64,000 nt of DNA from Streptomyces cinnamoneus (GCF_002939475.1 NZ_PKFQ01000001.1:4089001-4153000); one strand, 5' to 3'; positions 52,124-61,113 are shown, counted from the first letter of the stretch. The notes: generated from the sequence alone by a model not told the origin. Numbers and translations are program-made.

Positions 52124-53284
52124 TCAGCGCACCAGCTCCCGCTCCAGCGGGGTGCGGAACCGGGGCGTGACGCGGACCGCGCCCAGCCAGTCCGCCAGCC
52201 GGCCGGCCTCCGCCTCGACGGCCGCCACGGCCTCGCGGCCCACGTCCGCGAGGGCCCGCCACACGATCTCGCCGTCCGCGCGCTGGGCCCAGCCGCCGAC
52301 GATCCGGCCGTTCCACCAGACGGTCGGGCCCACGTTGCCGGCCCGGTCGAAGAGGAAGGGGACGTGGTCGGGGGACAGGTACCAGTCGCGCTCGCGCCAG
52401 CCCATGGCCGTCGGGTCCAGCCCCGGCAGCAGCGCCGCCCAGTCGCCCGCCGGCTCCACGGGGCCGGTGTCGCCGGGCAGCGCGAAGCCGGGCCCGTGGC
52501 CGAGCCGCACGGCCTCGGCCCCGGCGTCCGCGAGCGCGGTGCGCGTGTCGCGCACCCCCCAGCCCGTCCACCACTTCAGGTCCGCCTCGGACGAGGGCCC
52601 GTACGAGGCGAGCCAGCGGCGCGCCAGCTCGGCCTTCGCCTCCCGCTCCGGCATCTCCGGCAGGCTCGGGGCGGGCGCCCAGGGGTACAGGCTGCTCGTC
52701 CACGACCCCCGGGGCCGGCCGCGCCGCACGTGGCCGTCGGACGCCAGCAGCCGCAACACCCGGCTGCCCACGCTCTGTCGCCCCTCGTACGGCTTGCCGG
52801 GCGAGGAGACGAGGGTCTCCTGGAGGTCGGGGACGTCCGCCGTCAGCTCGGCCGTCGTCGCCTCGCCCCGCGCGGCGAGCGCGTCGAGCGCCGCCCGCTC
52901 GGCCTCGGCGAGCCGTCGCCCGTCCCACGAGCCGCCCAGGCTCTTGAGCAGCGCGGCCCGTTCGCGGCGGGCGATCGTGCGGGCCGTGGAGGAGTTGACG
53001 CACGGGGCGACCTCGGTGCTCACGGCGAAGATCGTGCGCCGCATGGAGAGCAGCTTCACCACGGTCACGTCCTCGTACAGCCCCCGCTCGACCTCGGCCG
53101 GCGACGGCTCGGCGAGCCGGGCGCAGGCGGAGAGGAAGACGGTCGCGGGGTCGGTGGCGTGCAGCCCGACCAGCGCGTCGGCCACGGCCTCGACGGACGT
53201 GGCGCGCAGGGCGGGGGCGAGGAGGTGCCGGCGGCCGAGGCGGGCGCGGCGGTCGTCGTCACTGATGCGGGGGCCGGTGGTCAT
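52124..53284 (-). CDS. Winged-helix DNA-binding (HTH_42 / AlkX-like) protein
   Basis: A 386-residue member of the HTH_42/DUF1006 family that includes YcaQ/AlkZ-type DNA glycosylases: RRARLGRRHLLAPALRATSV, ALVGLHATDPATVFLSACAR, RTIFAVSTEVAPCVNSSTAR, and FLFDRAGNVGPTVWWNGRIV near the end. AlkZ enzymes have a catalytic QxQ motif at the position where this protein reads GLHATDP; the motif is absent, so interstrand cross-link repair is not assumed. It could be an AlkX-like or antibiotic self-protection relative. It is convergent with the MFS gene. Confidence 0.85.
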   Translation of the reverse strand: MTTGPRISDDDRRARLGRRHLLAPALRATSVEAVADALVGLHATDPATVFLSACARLAEPSPAEVERGLYEDVTVVKLLSMRRTIFAVSTEVAPCVNSSTARTIARRERAALLKSLGGSWDGRRLAEAERAALDALAARGEATTAELTADVPDLQETLVSSPGKPYEGRQSVGSRVLRLLASDGHVRRGRPRGSWTSSLYPWAPAPSLPEMPEREAKAELARRWLASYGPSSEADLKWWTGWGVRDTRTALADAGAEAVRLGHGPGFALPGDTGPVEPAGDWAALLPGLDPTAMGWRERDWYLSPDHVPFLFDRAGNVGPTVWWNGRIVGGWAQRADGEIVWRALADVGREAVAAVEAEAGRLADWLGAVRVTPRFRTPLERELVR

Positions 53285-53393
53285 GGAGTGACGGTAGGGG
53301 CCCAGTAGGTCAGATCCCGGCCTCTGTCAGGGCCGGCGAGCCCGCCCGCGGAAGGAGGCGGCGGAGTTCTCCGGCGGGGCCGCCGACGAAGAA

Positions 53394-53426
53394 CGGGAGC
53401 CGGACGTCCATGACGTCCGACTCCCG
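53394..53426 (-). terminator. Terminator of tRNA-Arg
   Basis: CGGGAGCCGGACGTC (53394-53408) and GACGTCCGACTCCCG (53412-53426) pair over 15 bp with one mismatch and a CAT loop. It begins 11 nt after the tRNA 3' end in the direction of transcription. Confidence 0.75.
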
Positions 53427-53436
53427 TCGGAAAGTG

Positions 53437-53509
53437 TGCGCTCGGCAGGATTCGAACCTGCAACCTCTTGATCCGTAGTCAAGTGCTCTATCCGTTAAGC
53501 TACGAGCGC
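53437..53509 (-). tRNA. tRNA-Arg (anticodon ACG)
   Basis: A 73-nt cloverleaf: acceptor arms GCGCTCG and CGAGCGC, D stem GCTT/GAGC, anticodon stem CTTGA/TCAAG around CTACGGA (anticodon ACG, A34 read as inosine for CGU/CGC/CGA), T arm GCAGG-TTCGAAT-CCTGC. The discriminator is A; CCA is not encoded. No integrase or direct repeat marks it as an attachment site in this window. Confidence 0.97.
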
Positions 53510-53689
53510 TCGGCTCCCGGCAGTCCCTCAGGATCGGCCGGTCGGCGTTGCGGGAACAACTGTACATGAAGTATTCCGGTGCTTTTCCCCCGCTCCCGGC
53601 GACACCCCGGCGGCCGGCCGTACGATCCGGCGAGTGAAGCGACCGGTACGGGCCCGGTCGGGTGGGGGGTTGTGGGGCAATATGGCCTC

Positions 53690-55255
53690 ATGGGCACCTA
53701 CGCTGCACACGGCGGCCTGATTGCCGGGCGGTACCGGCTCGGCCGGAAGATCGGGCGCGGCGGCATGGGCACCGTATGGCGTGCCACGGACGAGCTGTTG
53801 GCCCGCGAGGTCGCGGTCAAAGAGCTCCACATGGACGAGCAGCAGTCGGCCCAGGAGGCCCAGGCCCAGCGTGACCGGATGCTGCGCGAGGCCCGCGCGG
53901 TCGCGCTGATCAAGCACCCGAACGTGATCGTCATGCACGACATCGTCGAGCAGGACGGCCGCCCCTGGATCGTGATGGAGCTCGTCGACGGCCGCTCGCT
54001 GTCGAGCCTGCTGGCCGCGGAGGGGCCCATCACCCCGCGGGAGGCGGCCCGCATCGGCGTGGCCATGCTGGGCGCGCTGCGCGCCGCCCACGCGCGCGGG
54101 GTGCTGCACCGGGACATCAAGCCCCCCAACGTCCTGCTGGAGAGCGGCACCGGGCGCGTCGTCCTCACCGACTTCGGCATCGCCCAGGTCTCGGGCGCCA
54201 CGACGATCACCGAGACGGGGGCGTTCGTCGGCTCGCCCGAGTACACGGCCCCCGAGCGGATGTCGGGCGGGCCGGCGGGGCCGGAATCCGACCTGTGGTC
54301 GCTGGGGGTGCTGTTGTGCACCGCGATGAACGGTGAATCACCGTTCCACCGGGACTCGTTGGGCGGCATCCTGCACGCGGTGGTGTACGACGAGATCCGG
54401 CCACCGGGCACCGCCGGGCCCCTGCTCCCGGTCGTCCGCGGCCTGCTGGAGCGCGACCCCGCGCACCGCATGTCCGCCGACGAGGCGGAACGCCTGCTGA
54501 CCGGCTATCTGGAGTCCAGGCGCGCGCCGGTCCCGGTGGCGTACACCCCGACGCGGACCGACCTGCCGGCGGGACGGCGGCAGACGCATGAGATCACCCG
54601 GGCCCGGAGCGCCCTGCTGGCGGCGATCACGATCGTCGCCCTGGCCGGCATGGGCGCGGGCGCCGCCGCGCTGCTCATGGACCGCGGGGGCACGCAGGCC
54701 GACGGCAGGACCCCGGCGCGCTCCAGCACCCTGAACACGCCCTCGGCCGTCCCCGAGCCGCCCGCCAGCGCCTCCGTCACCGCGCCCCCCGGCTACCGCT
54801 CCGTCCAGGACCCGGCCGGTTTCGCCCTGGCCGTGCCCGAGGGCTTCACCCGCTCCTTCGAGCCGCCGCGGATCTTCTACTACTCGCCTGGCAAGGAGTT
54901 CCGCATCGGCGTCCTCATCCAGGACCTCCAGGAGGGCGGCCCGATCGGCGTGATGCGCAGCTCCGCCGCCCTGGCCCCGGACCGCTACCCCGGCTACCGC
55001 GACGGCACGGTGGAGCGGGCCGAGCACAAGGGCCACCGCGCCGCCGTCTGGGAGTTCACCTGGGACGGCTTCGAGGAGAGCGAGAACAAGGCGCCGCAGG
55101 GCAGCCGCCACACGTACGACATCGCCTGGGACGAGGGGGAGAAGATGTACGACGTGTGGGTGTCGGCGCCGGCCGGGAAGGCCGAGGAGGGGCGGCGGTA
55201 CTTCGACGCGGCCGTGTCGACGTTCGTCAGGACGAAGCCCGTCTCCTCCCCGTGA
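53690..55255 (+). CDS. Membrane Ser/Thr protein kinase (PknB-like)
   Basis: A kinase of about 521 residues. Residues ~12-275 are the kinase domain: glycine loop LGRKIGRGGMGTVWRATDEL, the lysine in EVAVKELHMD, catalytic loop GVLHRDIKPPNVLLE, VVLTDFGIAQVSGATTITET, and the activation segment GAFVGSPEYTAPERMSGGPA. After a linker, one membrane helix (ALLAAITIVALAGMGAGAAA, ~residues 305-326) leads to an outer domain of ~190 residues (PPGYRSVQDPAGFALAVPEG, WEFTWDGFEESENKAPQGSR) found in Streptomyces kinases but not PASTA. GTG 53672 would add six residues. Its Thr/Pro-rich linker may be autophosphorylated. Confidence 0.92.
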   Translation: MGTYAAHGGLIAGRYRLGRKIGRGGMGTVWRATDELLAREVAVKELHMDEQQSAQEAQAQRDRMLREARAVALIKHPNVIVMHDIVEQDGRPWIVMELVDGRSLSSLLAAEGPITPREAARIGVAMLGALRAAHARGVLHRDIKPPNVLLESGTGRVVLTDFGIAQVSGATTITETGAFVGSPEYTAPERMSGGPAGPESDLWSLGVLLCTAMNGESPFHRDSLGGILHAVVYDEIRPPGTAGPLLPVVRGLLERDPAHRMSADEAERLLTGYLESRRAPVPVAYTPTRTDLPAGRRQTHEITRARSALLAAITIVALAGMGAGAAALLMDRGGTQADGRTPARSSTLNTPSAVPEPPASASVTAPPGYRSVQDPAGFALAVPEGFTRSFEPPRIFYYSPGKEFRIGVLIQDLQEGGPIGVMRSSAALAPDRYPGYRDGTVERAEHKGHRAAVWEFTWDGFEESENKAPQGSRHTYDIAWDEGEKMYDVWVSAPAGKAEEGRRYFDAAVSTFVRTKPVSSP

Positions 55256-55394
55256 GGCGGGAGCGTCACAGAGGGGCGCCCGCGGCGGGCGGGGCCGCGG
55301 AGAACGCCTCGGGCGCCCGGCGGTCCGGGGCTCGTGACATCAGTGGGTTACCGATGGGTACCCAAAGCGGCCCACCCGGCATACGCTCACCCGC

Positions 55395-57017
55395 ATGACG
55401 GACCCGCAGGACACTGGAACAGTCACCGATGGCAACTCCCGTAACCCCGCAGTCCCGGCGGGCGCCCGCGGCGCCGCCGACGTGGTCACCCCCGGCCTCG
55501 TCGACCGCCTGACCCGCTGCGTCGTCAGCACGGGCGGCACGACGACCAGCCGTACGCCGCTCACCGGCGACGTCCTGGCCGAACTGCCGGTCTCCACCCC
55601 CGAGGACGTCGCCGGGGCCTTCGCGCGGGCCCGGCAGGCGCAGCGCGCCTGGGCCGCCACGCCGGTGCGCCGGCGGGCGGCCGTGCTGCTGCGCTTCCAC
55701 GACCTCGTGCTCGCCCGCCAGTCGGAGGTGCTGGACCTCATCCAGCTGGAGACCGGCAAGGCCCGGCTGCACGCGCACGAGGAGGTCCAGGCCGTCGCCG
55801 TCGCCGCCCGCCACTACGGGCACGCCGCGCCCGCCCTCCTGCGCCCCAAGGGCCACACCGGCGTCCTGCCCCTCCTGACCAAGGCCACCGAGCTGCGCCG
55901 GCCCCGCGGGGTCGTCGGCCAGATCGCGCCCTGGAACTACCCCTTCGAGCTGTCGGTCGGGGACGCCCTGCCCGCGTTCGCCGCGGGCAACGCGGTCGTG
56001 ATGAAGCCCGACACCCAGACGGCGCTCACCGCCCTGTGGGCCCGGCGACTGCTCGTCGAGGCCGGCCTCCCCGAGGGCGTCTGGCAGGTCGTGCTCGGCG
56101 ACGGCCCGGTCGTGGGGCCCGCCGTCGTGGCCCACGCCGACTACGTCTCCTTCACCGGCTCCACCCGCACCGGCCGCGAGGTCGCCCGGGGCGCGGCCGC
56201 CCGCCTGGTGGGCTGCTCGCTCGAACTGGGCGGCAAGAACGCCATGCTGGTGCTGCGCGACGCCGACGTGGAGAAGGCGGCGGCCGGCGCCGTCCGCGCC
56301 TGCTTCTCCTCCGCCGGTCAGCTGTGCGTCTCCATCGAGCGGCTGTACGTCCACTCCTCGCTGGCCGACGACTTCCTGCGCCGCTTCACCGCCCGCACCA
56401 AGGCGATGCGGCTCGGCACGGCCCTGGCGTACGGCGCCGACATGGGATCGCTCATATCCGCACGGCAGTTGGAGACCGTCACCCGCCACGTCGAGGAGGC
56501 CGTCGCCAAGGGCGCCACGGTCCTGGCGGGCGGCCGCCCCCGGCCCGACGTCGGCCCCTTCTTCCACGAGCCCACCATCCTGGACGGCGTGGAGCCGCCC
56601 ATGGCCGTGTGCGCGGAGGAGACGTTCGGCCCCGTGGTGTCCGTCTACCGCTTCGACGACGAGGACGAGGCGGTGCGGCGGGCCAACGCCACCCCGTACG
56701 GCCTCAACGCCAGCGTGTGGACCACGGACGGGCGCCGGGGGCGGGCCCTCGCGGCCCGGCTGGACGCCGGCACCGTCAACGTCAACGAAGGCTACGCGGC
56801 GGCCTACGGCAGCGCGCGGGCACCGATGGGCGGCATGGGCGACTCGGGCCTGGGCCGGCGGCACGGCTCGGAGGGCCTCCTCAAGTACACCGAGGCCCAG
56901 ACGGTCGCCCATCAGCGGATCATGCCGCTCGCACCGGCGTTCGGCCTGGACGACGAGCAGTACGCGCGCGTGATGACGCGCGGACTGCGCCTGCTGAAAG
57001 CGGTCCGCCTCCGCTGA
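55395..57017 (+). CDS. Succinic semialdehyde dehydrogenase (GabD2-like)
   Basis: A 540-residue NAD(P)-dependent aldehyde dehydrogenase; it oxidises succinic semialdehyde to succinate in GABA breakdown. Features: VVGQIAPWNYPFELSVGDAL, FAAGNAVVMKPDTQTALTAL, the cofactor loop DYVSFTGSTRTGREVARGAA, the base Glu in CSLELGGKNAMLVLRD, and the catalytic Cys in AVRACFSSAGQLCVSIERLY. The C-terminal GMGDSGLGRRHGSEGLLKYT is canonical. Overall it is closest, from memory, to the GabD2 branch of actinobacteria. It lies 43 bp before the GMC oxidoreductase and likely shares its transcript. Confidence 0.92.
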   Translation: MTDPQDTGTVTDGNSRNPAVPAGARGAADVVTPGLVDRLTRCVVSTGGTTTSRTPLTGDVLAELPVSTPEDVAGAFARARQAQRAWAATPVRRRAAVLLRFHDLVLARQSEVLDLIQLETGKARLHAHEEVQAVAVAARHYGHAAPALLRPKGHTGVLPLLTKATELRRPRGVVGQIAPWNYPFELSVGDALPAFAAGNAVVMKPDTQTALTALWARRLLVEAGLPEGVWQVVLGDGPVVGPAVVAHADYVSFTGSTRTGREVARGAAARLVGCSLELGGKNAMLVLRDADVEKAAAGAVRACFSSAGQLCVSIERLYVHSSLADDFLRRFTARTKAMRLGTALAYGADMGSLISARQLETVTRHVEEAVAKGATVLAGGRPRPDVGPFFHEPTILDGVEPPMAVCAEETFGPVVSVYRFDDEDEAVRRANATPYGLNASVWTTDGRRGRALAARLDAGTVNVNEGYAAAYGSARAPMGGMGDSGLGRRHGSEGLLKYTEAQTVAHQRIMPLAPAFGLDDEQYARVMTRGLRLLKAVRLR

Positions 57018-57060
57018 CCGGGGGAAGGATCCGGTGACCACGTCCGAACAGGAGGTACGG

Positions 57061-58878
57061 GTGACCCCGTCACAGACCGTGTCCAGCGCCGCGCGCGCCA
57101 CCTCGTACGACTACGACGTCATCGTCGTCGGCTCCGGCTTCGGCGGCTCCGTCGCCGCCCTCCGCCTCACGGAGAAGGGCTACCGCGTCGGCGTCCTCGA
57201 AGCCGGCCGGCGCTTCACCCGCGACAGCCTGCCGAAGAACTCCTGGGACCTGCGCAACTACCTGTGGGCACCCGCCCTCGGTCTCTACGGCATCCAGCGC
57301 GTCCACCTCCTCGGCAACGTGATGGTCCTCGCGGGCGCGGGCGTCGGCGGCGGGTCGCTCAACTACGCCAACACGCTGTACGTACCGCCGAAGGCGTTCT
57401 TCGAGGACCCCCAGTGGGCCGGCATCACCGACTGGGAGGACGAACTCCGCCCGCACTACGCGCAGGCACGGCGCATGCTCGGAGTGCGGCTCAACCCGAC
57501 CGTGACCGCCTCGGACGCGCACCTGAAGGCCGCCGCCGAGCGGATGGGCGTGGGCGACACCTTCCACATGGCGCCCGTCGGGGTCTTCTTCGGCGACGGC
57601 GACGACGCGGACGGCGCACGACGGGCCCGGCCCGGGGAGGAGGTCCCCGACCCCTACTTCGGCGGCGCCGGCCCGGCCCGCACGGCCTGCACCGAGTGCG
57701 GCGAGTGCATGACCGGCTGCCGGCACGGCGCGAAGAACACCCTCAACGAGAACTACCTCCACCTCGCCGAGCGCGCCGGGGCCGTCCTGCGCCCGATGAC
57801 CACGGTCGTGGCCGTGAGCGAGCACCGGGACGGTGGCTTCCGCGTCGTCACCGTCCCCACCGACCGGCGCCGCAAGGCCCGCCCGCGCGTCCTGCGCGCC
57901 GAACGCGTGGTGCTGGCCGCCGGAACGTACGGCACGCAGACGCTGCTGCACACCATGCGGGACAAGGGCCTGCTGCCGCGCGTCTGCGACCGCCTCGGCG
58001 TGCTGACCCGGACGAACTCCGAGGCCCTGGTGGGGGCCCAGACCACCGACCGCCGCTACCGCAAGGCCCACGGCGCGGCCCGGGCCGACTTCACGCGGGG
58101 CGTCGCGATCACCTCGTCCGTCCACCCCGACGCCGACACCCACATCGAACCCGTGCGCTACGGCAAGGGCTCCAACGCCATGGGCGTCCTGTCCATCCTC
58201 CAGGTGCCGGTGGGGACGCGGGCGCCGCGCGCGCTGGCCTTCGCGGCCCGCTGCGCGCTGCACCCGCTGCAACTGGTGATGTCCCTCTCCAACCACCGCT
58301 GGTCGGAGCGCACGATCATCGGCCTCGTCATGCAGTCGCTGGACAACTCCCTGACCACGTACCGCAGGCCCAAGGGCCCCGGTAAGGGCCTGCTCACCGC
58401 CCGCCAGGGCCACGGCGCGCCCAATCCGAAGCAGATCCCGCAGGCCGCCCGGGCGGCGGAGCTCATCGCCCGGGAGATCAACGGCTTTCCGGGCAGCAAC
58501 GTCGGCGAGCTGCTGGGCATGCCGCTGACCGCCCACTTCCTCGGCGGGTGCCCCATCGGCCCGGACCCCTCGCGGGGCGTCATCGACCCGTACCACCGGC
58601 TGTACGGCCATCCCGGCATCTCGGTGGTCGACGGCGCGGCCGTCTCGGCGAACCTGGGCGTCAACCCCTCCCTGACGATCACGGCGCAGGCGGAACGGGC
58701 GATGTCCCTCTGGCCGAACAAGGGGGACGCCGATCCCCGCCCGGCGCAGGGGAGCGCGTACGAGCGCGTGGCCGCGGTCGCGCCCCGTCAACCGGCGGTG
58801 CCCGAGGGGGCCTTCGGGGCACTGAGGCTGCCGATGCTGGATGTGCCGGTGGTCCCGAAGAAATCGGCAGAGGCGTAG
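57061..58878 (+). CDS. GMC oxidoreductase, cholesterol-oxidase (ChoD)-like, with ferredoxin-type Cys cluster
   Basis: A 605-residue FAD alcohol oxidase/dehydrogenase: VIVVGSGFGGSVAALRLTEK, then LAGAGVGGGSLNYANTLYVP, and the C-terminal VVDGAAVSANLGVNPSLTIT. Residues ~210-220 hold Cys-x2-Cys-x2-Cys-x3-Cys (CTECGECMTGC), as in ferredoxins and mycobacterial ChoD relatives. Substrate is not certain: a hydroxysteroid or long-chain alcohol. Two GTG codons are possible: the one at 57061 follows GGAGG at perfect spacing and is preferred; 57034 has GAAGGA and would add nine residues. It directly follows the semialdehyde dehydrogenase. Confidence 0.9.
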   Translation: MTPSQTVSSAARATSYDYDVIVVGSGFGGSVAALRLTEKGYRVGVLEAGRRFTRDSLPKNSWDLRNYLWAPALGLYGIQRVHLLGNVMVLAGAGVGGGSLNYANTLYVPPKAFFEDPQWAGITDWEDELRPHYAQARRMLGVRLNPTVTASDAHLKAAAERMGVGDTFHMAPVGVFFGDGDDADGARRARPGEEVPDPYFGGAGPARTACTECGECMTGCRHGAKNTLNENYLHLAERAGAVLRPMTTVVAVSEHRDGGFRVVTVPTDRRRKARPRVLRAERVVLAAGTYGTQTLLHTMRDKGLLPRVCDRLGVLTRTNSEALVGAQTTDRRYRKAHGAARADFTRGVAITSSVHPDADTHIEPVRYGKGSNAMGVLSILQVPVGTRAPRALAFAARCALHPLQLVMSLSNHRWSERTIIGLVMQSLDNSLTTYRRPKGPGKGLLTARQGHGAPNPKQIPQAARAAELIAREINGFPGSNVGELLGMPLTAHFLGGCPIGPDPSRGVIDPYHRLYGHPGISVVDGAAVSANLGVNPSLTITAQAERAMSLWPNKGDADPRPAQGSAYERVAAVAPRQPAVPEGAFGALRLPMLDVPVVPKKSAEA

Positions 58879-58888
58879 CTCACGGGCA

Positions 58889-58928
58889 CGTGTAAGGCCC
58901 GCGCTCCTTGGAACGCGGGCCTTACACG
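58889..58928. terminator. Strong bidirectional terminator
   Basis: A perfect 15-bp stem: CGTGTAAGGCCCGCG (58889-58903) pairs with CGCGGGCCTTACACG (58914-58928), loop CTCCTTGGAA. It lies between two convergent genes, 11 bp past the GMC stop and 16 bp before the end of the LAETG gene. Confidence 0.85.
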
Positions 58929-58943
58929 GCGCTGGTGGCGGGG

Positions 58944-60050
58944 TTACGCCGAGGCGTTGCCCTTGCGGCGCTTGACGAGGAAGAGCGCACCCGCGCCCGC
59001 GACCACGGCGGCACCGCCGATGCCCGCGACCACGGGCACGGCGGAGGACGAACCGGTCTCCGCGAGCTTGCCGGTGACGGGGATCTCGGCGCGCTCGCCC
59101 TGGGCGGTGGCCTTGTTCCCGGCAGCGGCCTGCTCGGCCTTGTGGGCCTGCTCGACGCTGCCCGGCTTCCCCGGCTTGCCCTTGGCGTCGCCGACCTTGC
59201 CGGGCTTGCTGCCGGGGGTGAGGACGGTGAAGTCGAACTGGCTGATCCCGTCGGAGCCGCACTTGCCGTCGGCACCGAAGGAGTGGCCGATGGTGAAGAA
59301 GTAGCCGGTTCCGGCCTGGGCCTTGTCGCCGGCCTTGATGCGCATCTTCGCGTCGGCGTACTCGCCCGGCTTGATGTTCTTCACGGTGGCGAAGTCGTAG
59401 TTGTCGAGGGCCCCGGCGCCGCCGCCCTCGATGGCCTTCCAGCTGCGGGTGGCCGGGTTGTACCACTCGACGGTCACGTCCAGCTGGGCGATGTCGTCGA
59501 GCTTGGGGTCGGCGGTGCCGAGCATCAGGGAGACGTCGGCCTCCACCACGGTGACCTTGGAGACGTTGGTCACCCGGTAGGTGAACTCGTGCCAGCCCGA
59601 GCCGGCGACGATCTTGCTCGGGAGGCCGCGCAGCCCGGTCTTGCCGCGGTCCTCGTCGAAGATCGGCGAGCAGGAGCCGGAGCGGCTGAACGAGGGCGAC
59701 GGCGTGACCTGCGGGGCCTTGGAGGGCTCGGCCGAAGGCGTGGACGGCGCGGCGGAGGGCTTGGCCGACGGGGCGGGCCGGCTGCCGTCCGTCGTCCCGC
59801 TGCCGGGCCCGGTGGACGGCCGGGTCTCCTCGCCGGGCCGGCCGATCGGCGAGGGAGCGGCCGAGGGGGCGGCGGAGGCCGCGGGCTTGCCGTCCGCCGC
59901 GGGCGCGTGCTCGGCCGCGTGGGCGGGCGAGGCCACCAGCTGCGACAGGGGCCCGAGGGAGGTCAGGACGGCGCCGGGGGCGGCGAGCAGGGCGACGGGC
60001 CCGACTGCGGCCATGACGGCGGCGGTCGCCAGGGTGCGGCGAAACTTCAT
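58944..60050 (-). CDS. Sortase-anchored surface protein (LAETG)
   Basis: A 368-residue cell-wall protein. The signal peptide ends near residue 46 (ASPAHA-AE). A ~75-residue Pro/Ser/Ala wall-spanning stretch follows. The folded part (~residues 125-285: GWHEFTYRVTNVSKVTVVEA, TVEWYNPATRSWKAIEGGGA, FFTIGHSFGADGKCGSDGIS) is a beta-rich domain with two cysteines. A second low-complexity stretch (Gly/Lys/Ala) ends with the sortase signal LAETG, a hydrophobic helix (VPVVAGIGGAAVVAGAGALF) and RRKG. LAxTG is the class E sortase signal in Streptomyces. Ligand unknown. Confidence 0.92.
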   Translation of the reverse strand: MKFRRTLATAAVMAAVGPVALLAAPGAVLTSLGPLSQLVASPAHAAEHAPAADGKPAASAAPSAAPSPIGRPGEETRPSTGPGSGTTDGSRPAPSAKPSAAPSTPSAEPSKAPQVTPSPSFSRSGSCSPIFDEDRGKTGLRGLPSKIVAGSGWHEFTYRVTNVSKVTVVEADVSLMLGTADPKLDDIAQLDVTVEWYNPATRSWKAIEGGGAGALDNYDFATVKNIKPGEYADAKMRIKAGDKAQAGTGYFFTIGHSFGADGKCGSDGISQFDFTVLTPGSKPGKVGDAKGKPGKPGSVEQAHKAEQAAAGNKATAQGERAEIPVTGKLAETGSSSAVPVVAGIGGAAVVAGAGALFLVKRRKGNASA

Positions 60051-60695
60051 CGATCCTCTTCCGGAAGCGAACGATTACGCGTACATGACCGGTCGCTCAC
60101 GGGAAAGGTTGTGGCTTACAGAGAAATGTCGGGCGCCGTGTGAGCGGACTCACTGCCGGCCCGCGGAGGGGTTGCGGCGGGACCACGGCGAAGGGCCCCG
60201 GGCCGGCTCCGCGGGGGCGTGCGGGCGGCCTCGGGGCCCTTGACTGCCGGCACCGAGGTCAGGGCAGAGTTCGGTGCCGCGGAGCGGCGCCGGGGGGAGC
60301 GCCGCGGGCTGAGAGATGGTTGAACCAATGGCGGTACGGGCCGGGGGGCTTGGCCTTCCCTTTGGCATCGTGCGGGATGAGCCGCGTCAAGCGCAACCGT
60401 TTCGACCGGATACGGTCGGTTCCAGGCGTCCCTGGAACCGACCGCCCCTTGGGTGGCGGCCGGGCTGCTGTCCCCTGCTGACCGGTCGCCTCGCCACCGG
60501 AGTGAGGTCCCACGACGCGCGTGCTCGCGCGTCACACACTCCGGTGGATCCGCCCTGTCGTTGCCGGGCGCCCAGATGAACAGGGACGGAAGCCACGCGT
60601 GGATCTCGGGGGCCGCTCCTGGCTGGTGCGGACACCGGGACCAACGAAGGCGGCCCGGGGCCGGTCACGCGCCGTACGGGTGACGGGCCCCGAAC
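60051..60695. other. Intergenic region, 645 bp
   Basis: No convincing gene in either strand. It contains the LAETG gene promoter zone (60055-60120, ACGATTACGCGTACATGACC), palindrome TGGTTGAACCA (60317-60327), a perfect 14-bp hairpin (60413-60444) and CCACGCGTGG near 60593. The length and the hairpin leave room for an unrecognised small RNA. Confidence 0.5.
60413..60444. terminator. Perfect 14-bp hairpin downstream of chorismate mutase
   Basis: CGGTCGGTTCCAGG (60413-60426) pairs exactly with CCTGGAACCGACCG (60431-60444) around CGTC. It is 250 bp past the chorismate mutase stop. Terminator is the default reading; an operator or small-RNA end is possible. Confidence 0.55.
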
Positions 60696-61010
60696 TCAGA
60701 TGCGCCCGCGGCACAGTTCGAGCAGGGTCATGGCCAGTGCCGTGCCGGGCCTGCCGAGCTGCTCGCTGTAGTGGCCGAGGACCTCCATCTCGCGGGAGAG
60801 GCTGACGCGGCGGCCGCCGGAGGCGATGCGCTCGCGCTGGATCACCGCGGACACGGCCATCCGTTCCTGCACGAGCCCGATGATCCGGCCGTCGAGATCG
60901 TCGATCCGGCCGCGGGCGTCCGTGATCACGTCGACGGCCTCGTCGGTGTGGGCCCCGGTGGCGGCGGGCCGGCGGGTCGCGGTGGCGGCGGGGCTCTCGG
61001 TGGCGCTCAT
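60696..61010 (-). CDS. Chorismate mutase (AroQ type)
   Basis: A 104-residue AroQ-fold enzyme converting chorismate to prephenate, the branch to phenylalanine and tyrosine. The ~20-residue N-terminal tail is Ala/Thr-rich and the helical domain reads AVDVITDARGRIDDLDGRII, GLVQERMAVSAVIQRERIAS, RVSLSREMEVLGHYSEQLG; the arginines and Glu of the active site (ARGRID, SREMEV) are in place. No signal peptide, so it is the cytoplasmic form. GGAG precedes the ATG. It lies behind a leader peptide and terminator (61057-61194), which would link expression to aromatic amino acids. Confidence 0.9.
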   Translation of the reverse strand: MSATESPAATATRRPAATGAHTDEAVDVITDARGRIDDLDGRIIGLVQERMAVSAVIQRERIASGGRRVSLSREMEVLGHYSEQLGRPGTALAMTLLELCRGRI

Positions 61011-61056
61011 GTGTGTTTCTCCAAAAAGGGCGCGGCCCCCGGAGCGGCAGGACCCG

Positions 61057-61101
61057 GGAAAAACGACAGGCGCCCCGGGCCTTGTCGGCCCGGGGCGCCT
61101 G
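61057..61101 (-). terminator. Attenuator terminator upstream of chorismate mutase
   Basis: A perfect 15-bp stem CAGGCGCCCCGGGCC / its complement (61067-61081 and 61087-61101, loop TTGTC), followed on the minus strand by TCGTTTTTCCC. A T-run after a GC stem is unusual in Streptomyces and marks an intrinsic terminator. It sits between the leader peptide stop (61114) and the mutase start (61010), so most transcripts would end there unless the leader ribosome stalls. Confidence 0.85.
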
Positions 61102-61113
61102 GGAAGTCGCTTG

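Noticed and set aside
53437-53509. tRNA-Arg as the attachment site of an integrated element
   Set aside because: No integrase, excisionase or second copy of the tRNA 3' end is present nearby.
60140-60535. Open frames on both strands of the gap before chorismate mutase
   Set aside because: Arg/Pro/Gly-rich, no ribosome-binding site and no recognisable domain; the region is better read as non-coding.
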